Positions 43,914 to 53,657 of a DNA stretch of 64,000 nt are shown piece by piece. Numbering within the stretch: the first letter of the stretch is position 1; every line of letters starts with the position of its first letter. The translations under genes and the position numbers were made by a program. This DNA is from Streptomyces sp. NBC_00425 (lineage in GTDB: Bacteria; Actinomycetota; Actinomycetes; Streptomycetales; Streptomycetaceae), in contig NZ_CP107928.1 in the NCBI RefSeq assembly GCF_036030735.1, forward strand, positions 9,300,001-9,364,000, in the 5' to 3' direction. The notes under the pieces are model-generated. The model was given only the letters and a program-made list of their open reading frames with translations, was not told the DNA's origin and made no database searches.

Positions 43914-44642
43914 TCAGGGACAGTCGTACGTGAGGTCGGCGGCGACCGTGCGGTCGACGGGGGAGAGCAGATGCAGTTCGGCCCGGGCCGCGTAGTGACT
44001 CCTGCCCTGGAAGGTCCACAGCAGGTGCAGGCGTGCCTGACGCTGGCCCGCGACCACCACTTCCCGCAGGACACCCGAGGCCGTCCCGTCGCTTCGGACC
44101 CAGCGGTACGAGAGCGTGCCCGGTCGGCCGTTGGTGGCGACGAGGCCGACGACGTCCGCCGTGTCGTCGCACGCCACGACCGTCGGCCGTGCCACGACCT
44201 GCACCGCGCCCGCTTCGAGGGACGGGCCGAGGCGCTGCCGGGCGAGGAATGCGATGACGCCGATCAACACCAGTGCAGGCAGGGCATGTCTGCGCAGACG
44301 CCGCCGCGGGGGCGCGGGACGAGTCGGGACCGAAGGCAGGGTCCGGTGGGTGCGCTCGGCGACGGCTGCGGTCACGCCCGGGCCGAAGCGCAGCATGGTG
44401 CCTTCGACGCGATCCGGTGCGGGTGTCGGCGTCACCGGAGTCTCGGTGAAGGGCGACGCGACGAGGGTCGTGTCCGCGTCGGGCGGCCGCTGGATCCAGT
44501 GACTCGCCAGCACGGTGGCGCTGTACTCGGCGTCTTCCGGGCCGGGCTCGACGCTCGGGGCGTGCTCGGTGACGCCGCCGAGCACCTGGGTCGGCTCGCT
44601 GTCCCCGGCGGGGACCGGGGTGCGGTCGTGGTGAGCGGTCAT
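43914..44642 (-). CDS. single-pass membrane protein, partner of the adjacent kinase
   Basis: A 242-aa protein with a Thr/Pro-rich cytoplasmic half, one transmembrane helix (LPALVLIGVIAFLARQRLG, about 123-141) and an exported beta-rich C-terminal domain. Its ATG overlaps the kinase stop (ATGA), so translation is coupled. Its exported domain (LHLLWTFQGRSHYAARAEL, ending TYDCP) resembles the exported end of the kinase. The Thr-rich cytoplasmic part may be phosphorylated; that is inference. Confidence 0.7.
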   Translation of the reverse strand: MTAHHDRTPVPAGDSEPTQVLGGVTEHAPSVEPGPEDAEYSATVLASHWIQRPPDADTTLVASPFTETPVTPTPAPDRVEGTMLRFGPGVTAAVAERTHRTLPSVPTRPAPPRRRLRRHALPALVLIGVIAFLARQRLGPSLEAGAVQVVARPTVVACDDTADVVGLVATNGRPGTLSYRWVRSDGTASGVLREVVVAGQRQARLHLLWTFQGRSHYAARAELHLLSPVDRTVAADLTYDCP

Positions 44643-46306
44643 CGGATCTCACACTGCCTCGTCAGAAGTTGTTGCGAGGCGCCGCCGTCGGCGGAGGCGG
44701 GGGTCGTGGTCGCCCCTACGGCCCAGTAACAGCCGGTGCCCCGAAAGGTGTGGTCGACGGCGAGGGTGTACTGGGTGGATCCGCTGCGCGCGAAGGACTG
44801 GGACGCCCCGTCCGGTGTGCCGAGTCCGCGGCCGCCGGCGCTCGTGTACCACGAGATGTTGATGGACAGCGGGCCGGTTCCGTCCGTCGTGACGGTGAGG
44901 GTCGCCGTGGCGGTCGTCGCACCCGTCTGCCGGAAACCCGTCACCGTGACGTCCTTCACGGCGGGAGCCGACGGCGGGCTCGGGGAGGCGGTCGTCGGCG
45001 TGGCCCCGGTGGTCGGACCGCTGGAGGTCGCCTCCTCGGTGGGAGCCGCGGTGGCGGACGCCGGGGGTTCGCCGGGGCCGGCGGTCACCGGGGCCGAGAC
45101 CGAAGCCGAGGCTGACGCCGACGGGCCGGGTGACGCGCTGGACGATGCGGTGGACGACGGGGACTCGAAGGCGTCGGCCGACGCGGTGGGCGCGGCGGAG
45201 ACCCCCGGCCCCGCGGCGGCCTGGGCACTGCTGGTGGCCAGGGCCTGCGCCGCCTCTTGCGGCTCCGCTTCCGGAGCGTGCTGCAGGTTGTAGGTCAGGA
45301 GGACGCCCAGGAGCACGGCCGCAGCGGAGACGAGTATCCCCGCACGGCCGGGCAGCCATGACCGTGCCCCGCCGGGGTGCGCTTCGCCGCCCAGGACCGT
45401 GCGTGCGGTGTCCGTCGTGCCGCTCGGCGGGGCACTGCGTGCCGACGGCAGCAGCAACGGCACCAGTGCCACCAGCGCGGCGAGCCGGCCGCGCCCGCGC
45501 TCTTCCCAGTCGGACCCGTAGGCGGCGCCGGCGGCCGCCTCCAGTTCCGCGACGAACGCCTCGGCGTGTGCCGGACGTTCCAGCGGATCCTTCGCGAGGC
45601 CGCGTCGCACCAGGTCCCGCACCGCCTCGGGTGCCTCGTCGGCGGGGATCGGCCCGTCGACGTGCTGCAGGGCGAGTTCGGCGAGATTGTCACCGGTGTA
45701 CGGCCGGTGGCTCGTCAGGCACTCGAAGAAGGTGGCCGTGGCCGCGTAGACGTCGGCGGCGGGGGAGACGGGGGAGCCGGTCCACTGCTCCGGGGCCATG
45801 TAGGAGGGGGTTCCGGCTGCGCCGGCGCTGGCGCCGACGTCCACGGCTATCCCGAAGTCGACGAGCCTGGACGATCCGTCCGGCACGACCAGGACGTTCT
45901 CGGGCTTGTAGTCGCGATGGACGACCCCGACGCGATGCGCGTCGGCCAGACCGAGCAGCGAGCCCTTGAGGACCACCAGGGCGGCCTCGGGCTCGAGCGG
46001 GGCCGCCCTGGTCAGCAGGGTTCGCAACGACACGCCGTCCACCAGCTCCATCACGATGGCGGCGCCGTCCGGACTCTCCACGTACTCGTACAGGTCGGCG
46101 ACGTAAGGGCTCTCCAGCCCGCCGAGCAGCCGCGCCTCAGCCCTGAACCCTTGTACGAAGCCGGGCCTGGTGCGCAGGGACTCGCTGAGGTACTTGACCG
46201 CCACCGGAACGCCGGTCTCCTCGTGCACGGCCAGGACGACCCGTCCGCTCGCCCCGGCCCCGAGTTCCAGCGACTCGGCGTATCCGGGCACTGCCCATGT
46301 GTCCAT
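44639..46306 (-). CDS. PknB-type serine/threonine protein kinase with extracellular domain
   Basis: Transmembrane kinase of 555 aa. Kinase domain residues about 8-270: glycine loop LELGAGASGRVVLAV, Lys38 (VAVKYL), Glu57, catalytic HRDYKPENV (Asp132), DFG at 150-152, and SYMAPEQWTG. The catalytic loop has Tyr before Lys where most have Leu or Val. One transmembrane helix follows (ILVSAAAVLLGVLLTYNL). A long Ser/Thr/Pro/Ala-rich stalk and an Ig-like exported domain ending TRQCEIR close the protein. Coupled to gene 43914 and divergent from the LAL regulator. Confidence 0.92.
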   Translation of the reverse strand: MDTWAVPGYAESLELGAGASGRVVLAVHEETGVPVAVKYLSESLRTRPGFVQGFRAEARLLGGLESPYVADLYEYVESPDGAAIVMELVDGVSLRTLLTRAAPLEPEAALVVLKGSLLGLADAHRVGVVHRDYKPENVLVVPDGSSRLVDFGIAVDVGASAGAAGTPSYMAPEQWTGSPVSPAADVYAATATFFECLTSHRPYTGDNLAELALQHVDGPIPADEAPEAVRDLVRRGLAKDPLERPAHAEAFVAELEAAAGAAYGSDWEERGRGRLAALVALVPLLLPSARSAPPSGTTDTARTVLGGEAHPGGARSWLPGRAGILVSAAAVLLGVLLTYNLQHAPEAEPQEAAQALATSSAQAAAGPGVSAAPTASADAFESPSSTASSSASPGPSASASASVSAPVTAGPGEPPASATAAPTEEATSSGPTTGATPTTASPSPPSAPAVKDVTVTGFRQTGATTATATLTVTTDGTGPLSINISWYTSAGGRGLGTPDGASQSFARSGSTQYTLAVDHTFRGTGCYWAVGATTTPASADGGASQQLLTRQCEIR

Positions 46307-46712
46307 TTTCCATCCCCCCACGGCGGTCGTGCGGCCCGACATCCGCCCCTCCGAAGCATCGAGCCACGCGTGAGGAGACACCATTTCGGCCGCTGCGGTT
46401 GCGGTGCGGCATTTCGGCTCCCGTTCCCGACCGGTCGCAGGAGCGCGCGGTGGGGAGCGTACTCGCCGGGGAGAACAGGCGGGTAGTGCCGCGGCATGTC
46501 CGGTCGGCGTGCGGGCGTGGGCGTGAGGAATGGGGCGTGAGGCGTGAGGACGCTGCCGGTACCACCGGACCGTACCGGCGATGCCGCCGGTGTCCCGGCC
46601 CGTACCGGCCCGGGACACCCCTGGACCGAGGTGATCGGCTGGACCGCCTGCCGAGCGCGCATGACGCCGCTACCATCGCCTGGTCGCGGACGGAAAGCGA
46701 GTCGACGCCAGC
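46307..46712. other. divergent intergenic region between kinase and LAL regulator
   Basis: About 405 bases without a recognisable gene. Promoters for both genes are expected here. Confidence 0.5.
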
Positions 46713-49583
46713 ATGACTGACGAAGTGAGAACCAAGCCCGACGGCGCTCTACTCGGCCGGGCGCGAGAAGTCGCGATCCTGCGCGGGGTGCTGACGGGCG
46801 AAGACGGTACGTGGTGCGTCGCGGTCACCGGCGAACCGGGGATCGGCAAGAGCCGGCTGCTGACGGAGTTGGGAAAGCGCGCGGACACCGAAGGATGGCT
46901 GGTCCGCAGTGCCCGCGCGGCGGAGTTCGAGTCCCACATCCCGTTCGGCGTGTTCGTCAACGCGCTCGACGACCAGCTCGCCGCGCTGGGCCCCGAGCGT
47001 CTCGCCACCCTCGGGGGGCAGCAACTCGCCCTTCTCACGACCATGTTCCCGGCGCTCCCCGCGGCCGGTCCCGCCGACCTGGTCGACGCGGAGCGCTACC
47101 GGCTGCACCGCGCGGTTCGGGCGTTGCTGGAGCTGCTCGCCGAGCCGTCCGGGCTGGTGCTGGTCTTCGACGATCTGCACTGGGCGGACGAGGGTTCGGT
47201 CGAGCTGCTCGACCACCTCCTGCGCCACCCGCCCCAGGCGCGGCTGGTCCTGGCATTGGCGGCCCGGCCCCGGCAGACGCCGCTGCGGCTGTGGCACGCG
47301 CTGTCCCGCGCCGCGACCGACGGGGTCGCCGAGCTGCTGGAGATCGCGCCGCTGAGCCAAGCCGATGCCGGCCGGCTCATGCCGGAAAGACTGGGCCGTT
47401 CGCGGCGGGAAGAGCTCTACCAGGCCAGTGGCGGCAACCCGTTCTACCTCGAAGCCCTGGTGCGGGCGGGTGAACGGGGCATCGCCGTCGGTGATGCGGC
47501 ACTCCACCCCGACGGGGTGCTCCCGGTCGCGGTCCACGGGGTACTGGCCGCCGAGTTGGCCGCACTGACCCCGCGGGAGCGGGTCGTCGCGCACGCCGCC
47601 GCACTGGTGGGCGACGACTTCGAGGCCGAGTCGCTCGCCGAGACGGCGGCGATGGACGTCGGATCCGTCTTCGCCGCGCTCGACCGGCTCGCCGAGCGCG
47701 ACCTGGTACGGCTGGACGGCGCGACCGGCCGGTTCCGCTACCGGCATCCGCTGGTGCGCAGCATCGCCTACCAGGATGCCGGTCCCGGCTGGCGGCTTCA
47801 GGCGCACGGCCGGGCCGCGTCGGTACTGAGGAGCAGGGGCGCGCCGCCGGCCGAGTTCGCCCGGCACGTGGAGCGATCCGCCGTCCGCGGTGACCTCGAG
47901 GCGGTCGCCGCGCTCACCGAGGCGGCCGAGGCGACGATGGACACCACGCCGACGACGGCAGGGCACTTCCTGCGGGCGGCCATCCGGTTGCTGCCCGACG
48001 CGGAGTCGGCCACACCGCAGCGCCTGATCCTGCTCGGCCGGCTGGCCCACGCACTCGGCGCCACGGGCGACCTGCGGCAGGCCAGGGAAACCATGCACGA
48101 GGTGTTGCGGCTGCTGCCTGCCGAACTCACCCTGATCCGGGCGCAGACAGCGCGGGCCTGTGCGACGGTGGAGCAGATTCTCGGGCGCTACACCGAGGCC
48201 AGGGCGATGCTGCACCGCGAATGGCAACGCGTCGAAGGCGTCGACGCCCACTCGGCGGCCGTCCTGCTCGTCGCACTCGTCGCCGGTGAAAGCGTCGAGC
48301 GCGAGCACGGACATGGCCGGGTGGCCGAGGCGATCGCCGCCGCGCGGGAAGTCGGGGATCCGCTGCTGCTGGCGACGGCGTTGTCGGCCGCGACGCTCAT
48401 AGACCGGCGGGCGGACCGGCTGGACGAGGCGGCCGCACTCCTGGACGCGCTGCCCGACAGCGATCTCGTCCGCGACATCGACGCGGCGTTCTGGCTGAGC
48501 TGGTCGGAGATCTCCGCCGACCGGCTCACGGCGGCGAGCAGACACGTGAGCCGCGGGCTTCACCTGGCTCGGGCGAGCAGACAGTCCCACAAGATCGCGT
48601 TGCTGATCGCCATCCGCGGCATGGTGCATGCCTACCTCGGTGAGCTGGCGGAGGCGACGACCTGCTTCGACGACTGCCTGGAGTCGGCGGAACTGACCGG
48701 CAGCGAGGAACTGCGCGTCATGGCGTTGACCTTCGGGTGCTGGATCACCACCTGGCGCGGCGACCTCACCGAGGCGGTCCGGCTGGGTGAGGAGGCCATC
48801 GTCGTCGACGACCAGGCGACGGCCATGAGCTCCTGGCGCAGTGGCCAGGCCGAGGCGATGCTGGCGCAGGCGATGTTGCACTCGGGTGATCCGCACGCCT
48901 GCATCGAGTTGCTGCTCACCCGCGGCGGAGGGGCCGAGCTGCCCGCGGTGGGCCTGCGCACCAGGCCGTTGGTGTACCTGATGCTCACGGAGGCGGAAGC
49001 CGCGGCCGGCCGGATCGCCGCGGCGTCCGCCTGGGCCGACCGGGCGGAGGACGCGGCCGGTCGGCTGGAGCTCCCGCTGCGTACCGCCATGGCACAGCAG
49101 GCCCGCGCGATCGCCACGCTGCCGACGGATCCGGCGGCGGCCGCACCGCTCGCCGTCACCGCTGCCGCCGGGTTCGGCCGCATCGGGGCGGCCGTGGAGG
49201 CCGGGCGAGCGCACTTGCTCGCCGCCACGGCGTTCGGCGCCTGCGGGGCGACCGACCAGGCCCGGGCACATCTCGCGTCCGCCCGCGCGCTGTTCGCCCA
49301 GTGCGATGCGCGACTGTTCCTGCCGCAGGTCGCGCGTGAGGAGCGGCGTATGAACGCGCGCGGTCCCCGGCCCGAAAGCGGCGCCGAGCGATTCGACCTG
49401 ACGGCCCGTGAGGTCGAGATCGTCAGACTGGTATCGGACGGCCTGACCAACCGGGACGTCGGTCTCCGGCTGCATCTGAGCCCCAAGACCGTCGAGGTCC
49501 ACCTGAGCCGCGTCTACACGAAGGTCGGCGTCTCCGGTCGTACGGCTCTGGCCGGCGTGTGGGCCACCGTGGCGCGTGACTGA
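46713..49583 (+). CDS. LAL-type LuxR family transcriptional regulator (AAA domain)
   Basis: Large ATP-binding activator of 956 aa. N-terminal STAND/AAA ATPase with Walker A GEPGIGKSRLL (about 38-48) and Walker B LVLVFDDLHWADEG. A TPR-like helical middle (about 400-860) is followed by the LuxR/GerE HTH: FDLTAREVEIVRLVSDGLTN, RDVGLRLHLSPKTVEVHLS. The RLHLSPKTVEVHLSR recognition helix is complete. LAL regulators often control secondary metabolism or sugar use; no target is evident here. Convergent with the PD40 gene through a shared terminator. Confidence 0.93.
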   Translation: MTDEVRTKPDGALLGRAREVAILRGVLTGEDGTWCVAVTGEPGIGKSRLLTELGKRADTEGWLVRSARAAEFESHIPFGVFVNALDDQLAALGPERLATLGGQQLALLTTMFPALPAAGPADLVDAERYRLHRAVRALLELLAEPSGLVLVFDDLHWADEGSVELLDHLLRHPPQARLVLALAARPRQTPLRLWHALSRAATDGVAELLEIAPLSQADAGRLMPERLGRSRREELYQASGGNPFYLEALVRAGERGIAVGDAALHPDGVLPVAVHGVLAAELAALTPRERVVAHAAALVGDDFEAESLAETAAMDVGSVFAALDRLAERDLVRLDGATGRFRYRHPLVRSIAYQDAGPGWRLQAHGRAASVLRSRGAPPAEFARHVERSAVRGDLEAVAALTEAAEATMDTTPTTAGHFLRAAIRLLPDAESATPQRLILLGRLAHALGATGDLRQARETMHEVLRLLPAELTLIRAQTARACATVEQILGRYTEARAMLHREWQRVEGVDAHSAAVLLVALVAGESVEREHGHGRVAEAIAAAREVGDPLLLATALSAATLIDRRADRLDEAAALLDALPDSDLVRDIDAAFWLSWSEISADRLTAASRHVSRGLHLARASRQSHKIALLIAIRGMVHAYLGELAEATTCFDDCLESAELTGSEELRVMALTFGCWITTWRGDLTEAVRLGEEAIVVDDQATAMSSWRSGQAEAMLAQAMLHSGDPHACIELLLTRGGGAELPAVGLRTRPLVYLMLTEAEAAAGRIAAASAWADRAEDAAGRLELPLRTAMAQQARAIATLPTDPAAAAPLAVTAAAGFGRIGAAVEAGRAHLLAATAFGACGATDQARAHLASARALFAQCDARLFLPQVAREERRMNARGPRPESGAERFDLTAREVEIVRLVSDGLTNRDVGLRLHLSPKTVEVHLSRVYTKVGVSGRTALAGVWATVARD

Positions 49584-49600
49584 GGACGCCACGGTGGCCC
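49561..49600. terminator. bidirectional terminator between LAL regulator and PD40 gene
   Basis: Perfect 14-base stem GGGCCACCGTGGCG / CGCCACGGTGGCCC with a 12-base loop that contains the regulator's stop codon. It ends five bases before the convergent gene's stop. Confidence 0.8.
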
Positions 49601-49604
49601 GACC

Positions 49605-50918
49605 TCAGTTGCCGAGGTCGCGTACGTACAGGTTGTACCTCCGGCTGGTGCCGTCACCGCCCAGGTTCGTCGCGCTGGTCGTGAAGGCGACGTGGTGGCC
49701 GTCCGCCGAGATCGAGGCGCCGTAGCTGGTGCCGTCGCTCTGCGAGCCGTCACCGGCGACGCTGACCCTGGTCGTGGTGGCCGTCACCCGGTCGCGCACG
49801 AACACGTCCCAGCTCGCGTTCGTGTCACCGGCCACGAGCTTGTCCTCACCGGACACGAACGCGATGTAGCGGCCGTCCGCGGAGAGCGTCGTCCGCTCCT
49901 GGCCGGGGGTTCGGCTGTCGCTCAGGCCGTCCGGGCCGAGGTTCACCTGCGTCGTCGTCCGGGTGACCCGGTCGTACAGGAAGATGTCGGTGTCGGTCGG
50001 ACCGCCCGTGTCACCGGCCACCAGATTGGACGCGGTCGATTCGAACGCGACGTAGCGGCCGTCGGCCGAGATGGTCGCCGTGCGACTGGCGGAGTTGCCT
50101 TCGGCGCCGTCGGGACCGACGCTGATCCGGTCGGTGCGGCCGGTCAGCCCATCGTGCACGAACACGTCGTCCGCGCGGTTGTTGTCGGGAAACAGGGCCA
50201 GGGTCTTCGCCCCGGAGGAGAAGGCTACATAGCGGCCGTCTGCCGAGATCGACGGCACCTGGCTGATGTCGTCGCCCTGGCGGCCGTTGGAATCGACGCT
50301 GACCCTGGTGGTCTCGGCGGACTGCCGGTCGCGTACGAAGACGTCGTGGATGTCGTTGGTGTCCCCGAACACCAGGTTGGACGCGGGGGAGTCGAACGCG
50401 ACGAACCGGCCGTCGGCGGAGATCGACGGATGGAAACTCTCACTGTCGCTCTGCTCGCCGTCCCTGCCGACGCTGACCCTGGTCGTCTCACCGGTCTGCA
50501 GATCGTGGACGAAAACGTCGCGGTAGCGGTTGGTGTCACCGGCCACCAGGTTCGTCGCGACGGACTCGAACGCGACATAGCGGCCGTCGGCGGAGATCGA
50601 CGGATTTCGGCTCGCGTTGTTGGCCTGACCGCCTGCCGAGTCGACGCTGATCCTGGTGACGGCGCCGGTCTGCCGGTCGCGCACGAACACGTCGTCCACT
50701 CGGTTGGTGTCGCCGGACACCAGATCCCTTGCCAGTGAAGCGAAAGCCACGTAGCGGCCGTCGGCGGAGATCGACGGACCGGTGGCGGAGTTGCCGATCG
50801 GCGCCGTGCCCACCGGCCCCGGTTCGACGTCCGTGGCATGCGCGACGCCGCCCGACAGCAGCGCCGCCACGATTCCCGACGCGAGCCCTGCGGTACGGAT
50901 TGCGGAGAGACGTCTCAT
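49605..50918 (-). CDS. secreted seven-repeat PD40/TolB-like beta-propeller
   Basis: Exported protein of 437 aa. Signal peptide at the start (LASGIVAALLSGGVAHA). Seven repeats of about 55 residues follow, with consensus SISADGRYVAF, NLVAGDTN, DVFVRDRxTG and TTRVSV, which should form a seven-bladed propeller. The Gly/Asp/Asn-rich GDTN turns may bind calcium. No enzymatic domain is seen; a binding or surface role is likely. The start at 50918 is the first ATG that gives a clean signal peptide. Monocistronic. Confidence 0.85.
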   Translation of the reverse strand: MRRLSAIRTAGLASGIVAALLSGGVAHATDVEPGPVGTAPIGNSATGPSISADGRYVAFASLARDLVSGDTNRVDDVFVRDRQTGAVTRISVDSAGGQANNASRNPSISADGRYVAFESVATNLVAGDTNRYRDVFVHDLQTGETTRVSVGRDGEQSDSESFHPSISADGRFVAFDSPASNLVFGDTNDIHDVFVRDRQSAETTRVSVDSNGRQGDDISQVPSISADGRYVAFSSGAKTLALFPDNNRADDVFVHDGLTGRTDRISVGPDGAEGNSASRTATISADGRYVAFESTASNLVAGDTGGPTDTDIFLYDRVTRTTTQVNLGPDGLSDSRTPGQERTTLSADGRYIAFVSGEDKLVAGDTNASWDVFVRDRVTATTTRVSVAGDGSQSDGTSYGASISADGHHVAFTTSATNLGGDGTSRRYNLYVRDLGN

Positions 50919-51220
50919 GAGTGTCCTTCTGTTCGGTTCGCCGCCGTGGCAGCAGATTGCCTGATCAGCGTTCCGTGTCGGACCGGCCGAAGCATGAGGG
51001 AACCCCCTATGCCTCACTGGTCGTTGGTCGTCTCTTCGTCTTCGTTGTGGTGAACATGCCCCGCCCCGGACCGTTATGGGCGCACGGGAGTCCCCCTGGC
51101 ACCGCCTCCCGACGCGGACGCGCTCATGGACGGGACACGGCCGACCTCGACGGTGCTCCGCTGCTCGGCTGCGGCCTCGCCGGAAGGCCCCGACAGGCAC
51201 GGCTCGATACGATGCCGTGC
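50919..51220. other. divergent intergenic region
   Basis: About 300 bases between the PD40 and VOC genes; only promoter sequence is expected. No gene seen. Confidence 0.4.
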
Positions 51221-51658
51221 ATGGCCATCAAACTTGAGAACGTCGGCATCGCTGTTCGCGACCTCGAAGCGACGATCGCCTTTTTCACCGACCTCGGCCT
51301 CACGGTCCTCGGCCGTGACACGGTCAGCGGTGAGTGGACCGACACCGCAGTCGGCCTCGACGGCAATCACGCCAACATCGCGATGCTCCAGACGCCGGAC
51401 GGCCAAGGTCGCCTCGAGCTCTTCGAGTACATCCACCCCGAAGCGATCGAGACGCCGCCCACTCGTCCCAACGAGATCGGCATGCATCGCGTCGCCTTCT
51501 CGGTCGACGACATCGACAAAGCCCTCGAGACAGCCGCGAAGCACGGATGCCATCCGCTGCGCGGGGTGGCGACCTACGAAGACATCTACAAGCTCACCTA
51601 CGTCCGTGGCCCCAGCGGCATCCTCGTGATGCTCGCCGAGGAGCTGAAGAAGCACTGA
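51221..51658 (+). CDS. VOC family protein, methylmalonyl-CoA epimerase-like
   Basis: A 145-aa glyoxalase-fold protein. Metal/active-site strands: MAIKLENVGIAVRDLEATIA, LELFEYIHPEA, IGMHRVAFSVDDIDKALETA and GPSGILVMLAEEL. Conserved His and Glu positions suit a single divalent metal site. Epimerase, dioxygenase and resistance roles all occur in the family. An in-frame ATG nine bases upstream (51212) is the alternative start. Confidence 0.82.
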   Translation: MAIKLENVGIAVRDLEATIAFFTDLGLTVLGRDTVSGEWTDTAVGLDGNHANIAMLQTPDGQGRLELFEYIHPEAIETPPTRPNEIGMHRVAFSVDDIDKALETAAKHGCHPLRGVATYEDIYKLTYVRGPSGILVMLAEELKKH

Positions 51659-51886
51659 GCGGTGCGCGAGCCGGCGCAGATCCGGCAGGCGCAGGACTCG
51701 TCCGTCGAAGCCGGGGCGGGGACGTGGAGCGGTCGGGTCCGGCGGGCGGGTATCGCCGGCACCCCGTAGTACGCCCCCGCGAGGCCTTCGGAACCGGATC
51801 GCGGCGGCGACGCCCCCAGCCCCAGAGCATGCCGTAGGTGCGGACATGTGTCGGTGACCCGGCTCACCGGTCGATTCCCCTCCGGG
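51659..51886. other. short intergenic region
   Basis: Between convergent genes; no gene or clear terminator recognised. Confidence 0.4.
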
Positions 51887-53128
51887 TCAGGTCACCGTCG
51901 TCTCCTCCGCCGAGCTGTGGTCCGCGTTCTCGTCCGGTACATCCGGGGCTCCGGTCATGGCCCGTTCCATGGCAGTCGGTTGCCCGGTAGGCCGGTCGCC
52001 CTCCGGCCCGGCGTCATTCCTGATGGGGGCGTTCTCCTGATGGGCCGTCGCGCCGGGCGGTCCGCCCACCTCCGACAGCGTCATCTGGGCCCGGTCGTCC
52101 ACGAGACGCGTCACGAGATGTTGTGCGGCGCCGAAGACCGCTGCCCAGGCGAGAACCTGCGCCCGGCTGTCCAGGTCGCTGAGCCCGGGGACGAAGGCGC
52201 CCCTGATCAGCAACACCCCGAGGAACGCGGACAGGGCCCCGGTAGGGATCTTCAGCGCCGCCGACGCCAGAGGAAGCATGTAGGGCGCACTGGTGCCCCG
52301 GATACGGCGCAGTGAGGCGATGACCGTGAGCGCCGCTCCGAGCAGGCCGGCAATCTCGACCGTCAGGATGTCCTGCGACCGCGCGAGGTCGCTGGGAACG
52401 GTGTTCGCCGTCAGGTCGTGGTACTCCGCGCTGGGACATACGACGTGCATCTGGTTCGGGTCACCGGCGCTCGCCTTCGGTGCGAAACACAGGCTGAGCG
52501 AGCGGGGGGCCAATGCACCGTAAAGAGCCAGACCCGCCACGCCGATGAAGACGAGGACAGTCGCTGTCCAGAGCATGTTGCGCAGGCTGCGGACCCGGGC
52601 CAGCTCGGCGTCGAGGTTGCCGTACGCGCTGTCGAGTGACCGGGCCAGCAGTTCGCGGTCCTCCGGTGTCAGCCTCCCGGAGGCGATGTACCGGATCCGT
52701 TGGGCGAGCCTGACACGCCGCGGGTCGTTCCTGTTCAGATGCCGTTCGACCAGCGCCATGACCTCGCTCGCGCGGCCGACGGCCTCCGCGTCGGGCACCA
52801 GTCGGAGCAGCAGGACGTCGGCGCCGCGCAGATTCGACCAGACGCCCTCTCGGGCGATCGAACCGGACCAGGGACGGCGCCACCCGAAGTCCTCGTCGGC
52901 CGCGCGACGCGCCCTTTCGAGATGGTCCTCCACCCCGGCGAGGTAAGCCTTGCGACAGTCGTCTTTCGGCCGCCTGGTCTCCTCACGTCTCAACTGAACC
53001 TCGAGACAGGCCAGTCGCGCTCTCGCCAGCGCTCGCCAACGCGACCGAGGCGGCCCGACAGGCGATTCGAGGGAGGGCCGTGGGGCATCGGCCGCGGTTA
53101 TTTCCTCGGCCGTCAGGGTGTCGCCCAT
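51887..53128 (-). CDS. hypothetical multi-pass membrane protein
   Basis: A 413-aa protein. The N-terminal half (1 to about 180) is soluble, helical and rich in Arg/Glu/Ala. The C-terminal half has about four transmembrane segments: LWTATVLVFIGVAGLALYGA, ILTVEIAGLLGAALTVIASL, IPTGALSAFLGVLLIRGAFV and VLAWAAVFGAAQHLVTRLVD. The tail is acidic and disordered. A Cys pair lies in the loop after the first helix. No family recognised. It is 33 bases downstream of the LysM gene and likely in the same operon. Confidence 0.75.
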   Translation of the reverse strand: MGDTLTAEEITAADAPRPSLESPVGPPRSRWRALARARLACLEVQLRREETRRPKDDCRKAYLAGVEDHLERARRAADEDFGWRRPWSGSIAREGVWSNLRGADVLLLRLVPDAEAVGRASEVMALVERHLNRNDPRRVRLAQRIRYIASGRLTPEDRELLARSLDSAYGNLDAELARVRSLRNMLWTATVLVFIGVAGLALYGALAPRSLSLCFAPKASAGDPNQMHVVCPSAEYHDLTANTVPSDLARSQDILTVEIAGLLGAALTVIASLRRIRGTSAPYMLPLASAALKIPTGALSAFLGVLLIRGAFVPGLSDLDSRAQVLAWAAVFGAAQHLVTRLVDDRAQMTLSEVGGPPGATAHQENAPIRNDAGPEGDRPTGQPTAMERAMTGAPDVPDENADHSSAEETTVT

Positions 53129-53161
53129 TGCCGACCCTCCTTCGCCAGGGTTCCGGGCGGG

Positions 53162-53602
53162 CTATTCGCTCATGTGGAGAGCGGGTACATGGAGTTTCTC
53201 CCACGAAGTACGCCCCGGAATGCCGTCTGCGTCGCTGCCGACGAAGCCGAGTTTTCTCTGCCACCTGGCGTAGGATCTCCGATCGGCTTCGCTCCACTGG
53301 AGGTCGGGTTCGTCGGGATACTCTGAGCAGCCCTCGTCGATGAGGCGCCAGCCCATGACCTCGATGATCGGGCTGCTCACGGACGACTGGAAGAAGTCCT
53401 TGCCCGGGAAGGGCTCGTCATCGTGGACCGGCACCGCGGTCGGCTCCGTCACGCGGACCCGCTGACCCGGGTGAATCAGGTTCACGTTTTTGATCTGAGG
53501 GTTCCACTTCTTGACCTGGGCCAGTGTCACATGGAACATGGCCGCGATTTCGGAGAGCGTGTCGCCCTCCCTTACCACATAGAACTCCGGTGTCGCATTC
53601 AT
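53162..53602 (-). CDS. LysM domain protein
   Basis: About 146 aa. An N-terminal LysM fold (EFYVVREGDTLSEIAAMFHV, NPQIKNVNLIHPGQRVRV) is followed by a linker and a C-terminal helical region similar to a peptidoglycan-binding-1 domain (LQWSEADRRSYARWQRKLGF, ADGIPGRTSWEKL). No signal peptide is visible, which is odd for a wall-binding protein. The start is uncertain: 53602 or 53611. Upstream are two tandem copies of a 15-base AT-rich element. Probable operon with the membrane protein downstream. Confidence 0.75.
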   Translation of the reverse strand: MNATPEFYVVREGDTLSEIAAMFHVTLAQVKKWNPQIKNVNLIHPGQRVRVTEPTAVPVHDDEPFPGKDFFQSSVSSPIIEVMGWRLIDEGCSEYPDEPDLQWSEADRRSYARWQRKLGFVGSDADGIPGRTSWEKLHVPALHMSE

Positions 53603-53657
53603 ACAGACCATGCTAATGAACAGCCGAGAAGAATTCGACACGGGCGGCCCCACGGGA

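Noticed and set aside
46749..49592. 947-codon minus-strand frame opposite the LAL regulator
   Set aside because: Composition is Arg/Gly/Gln/His-rich without domains; the plus strand carries a complete LAL protein with Walker and HTH motifs.
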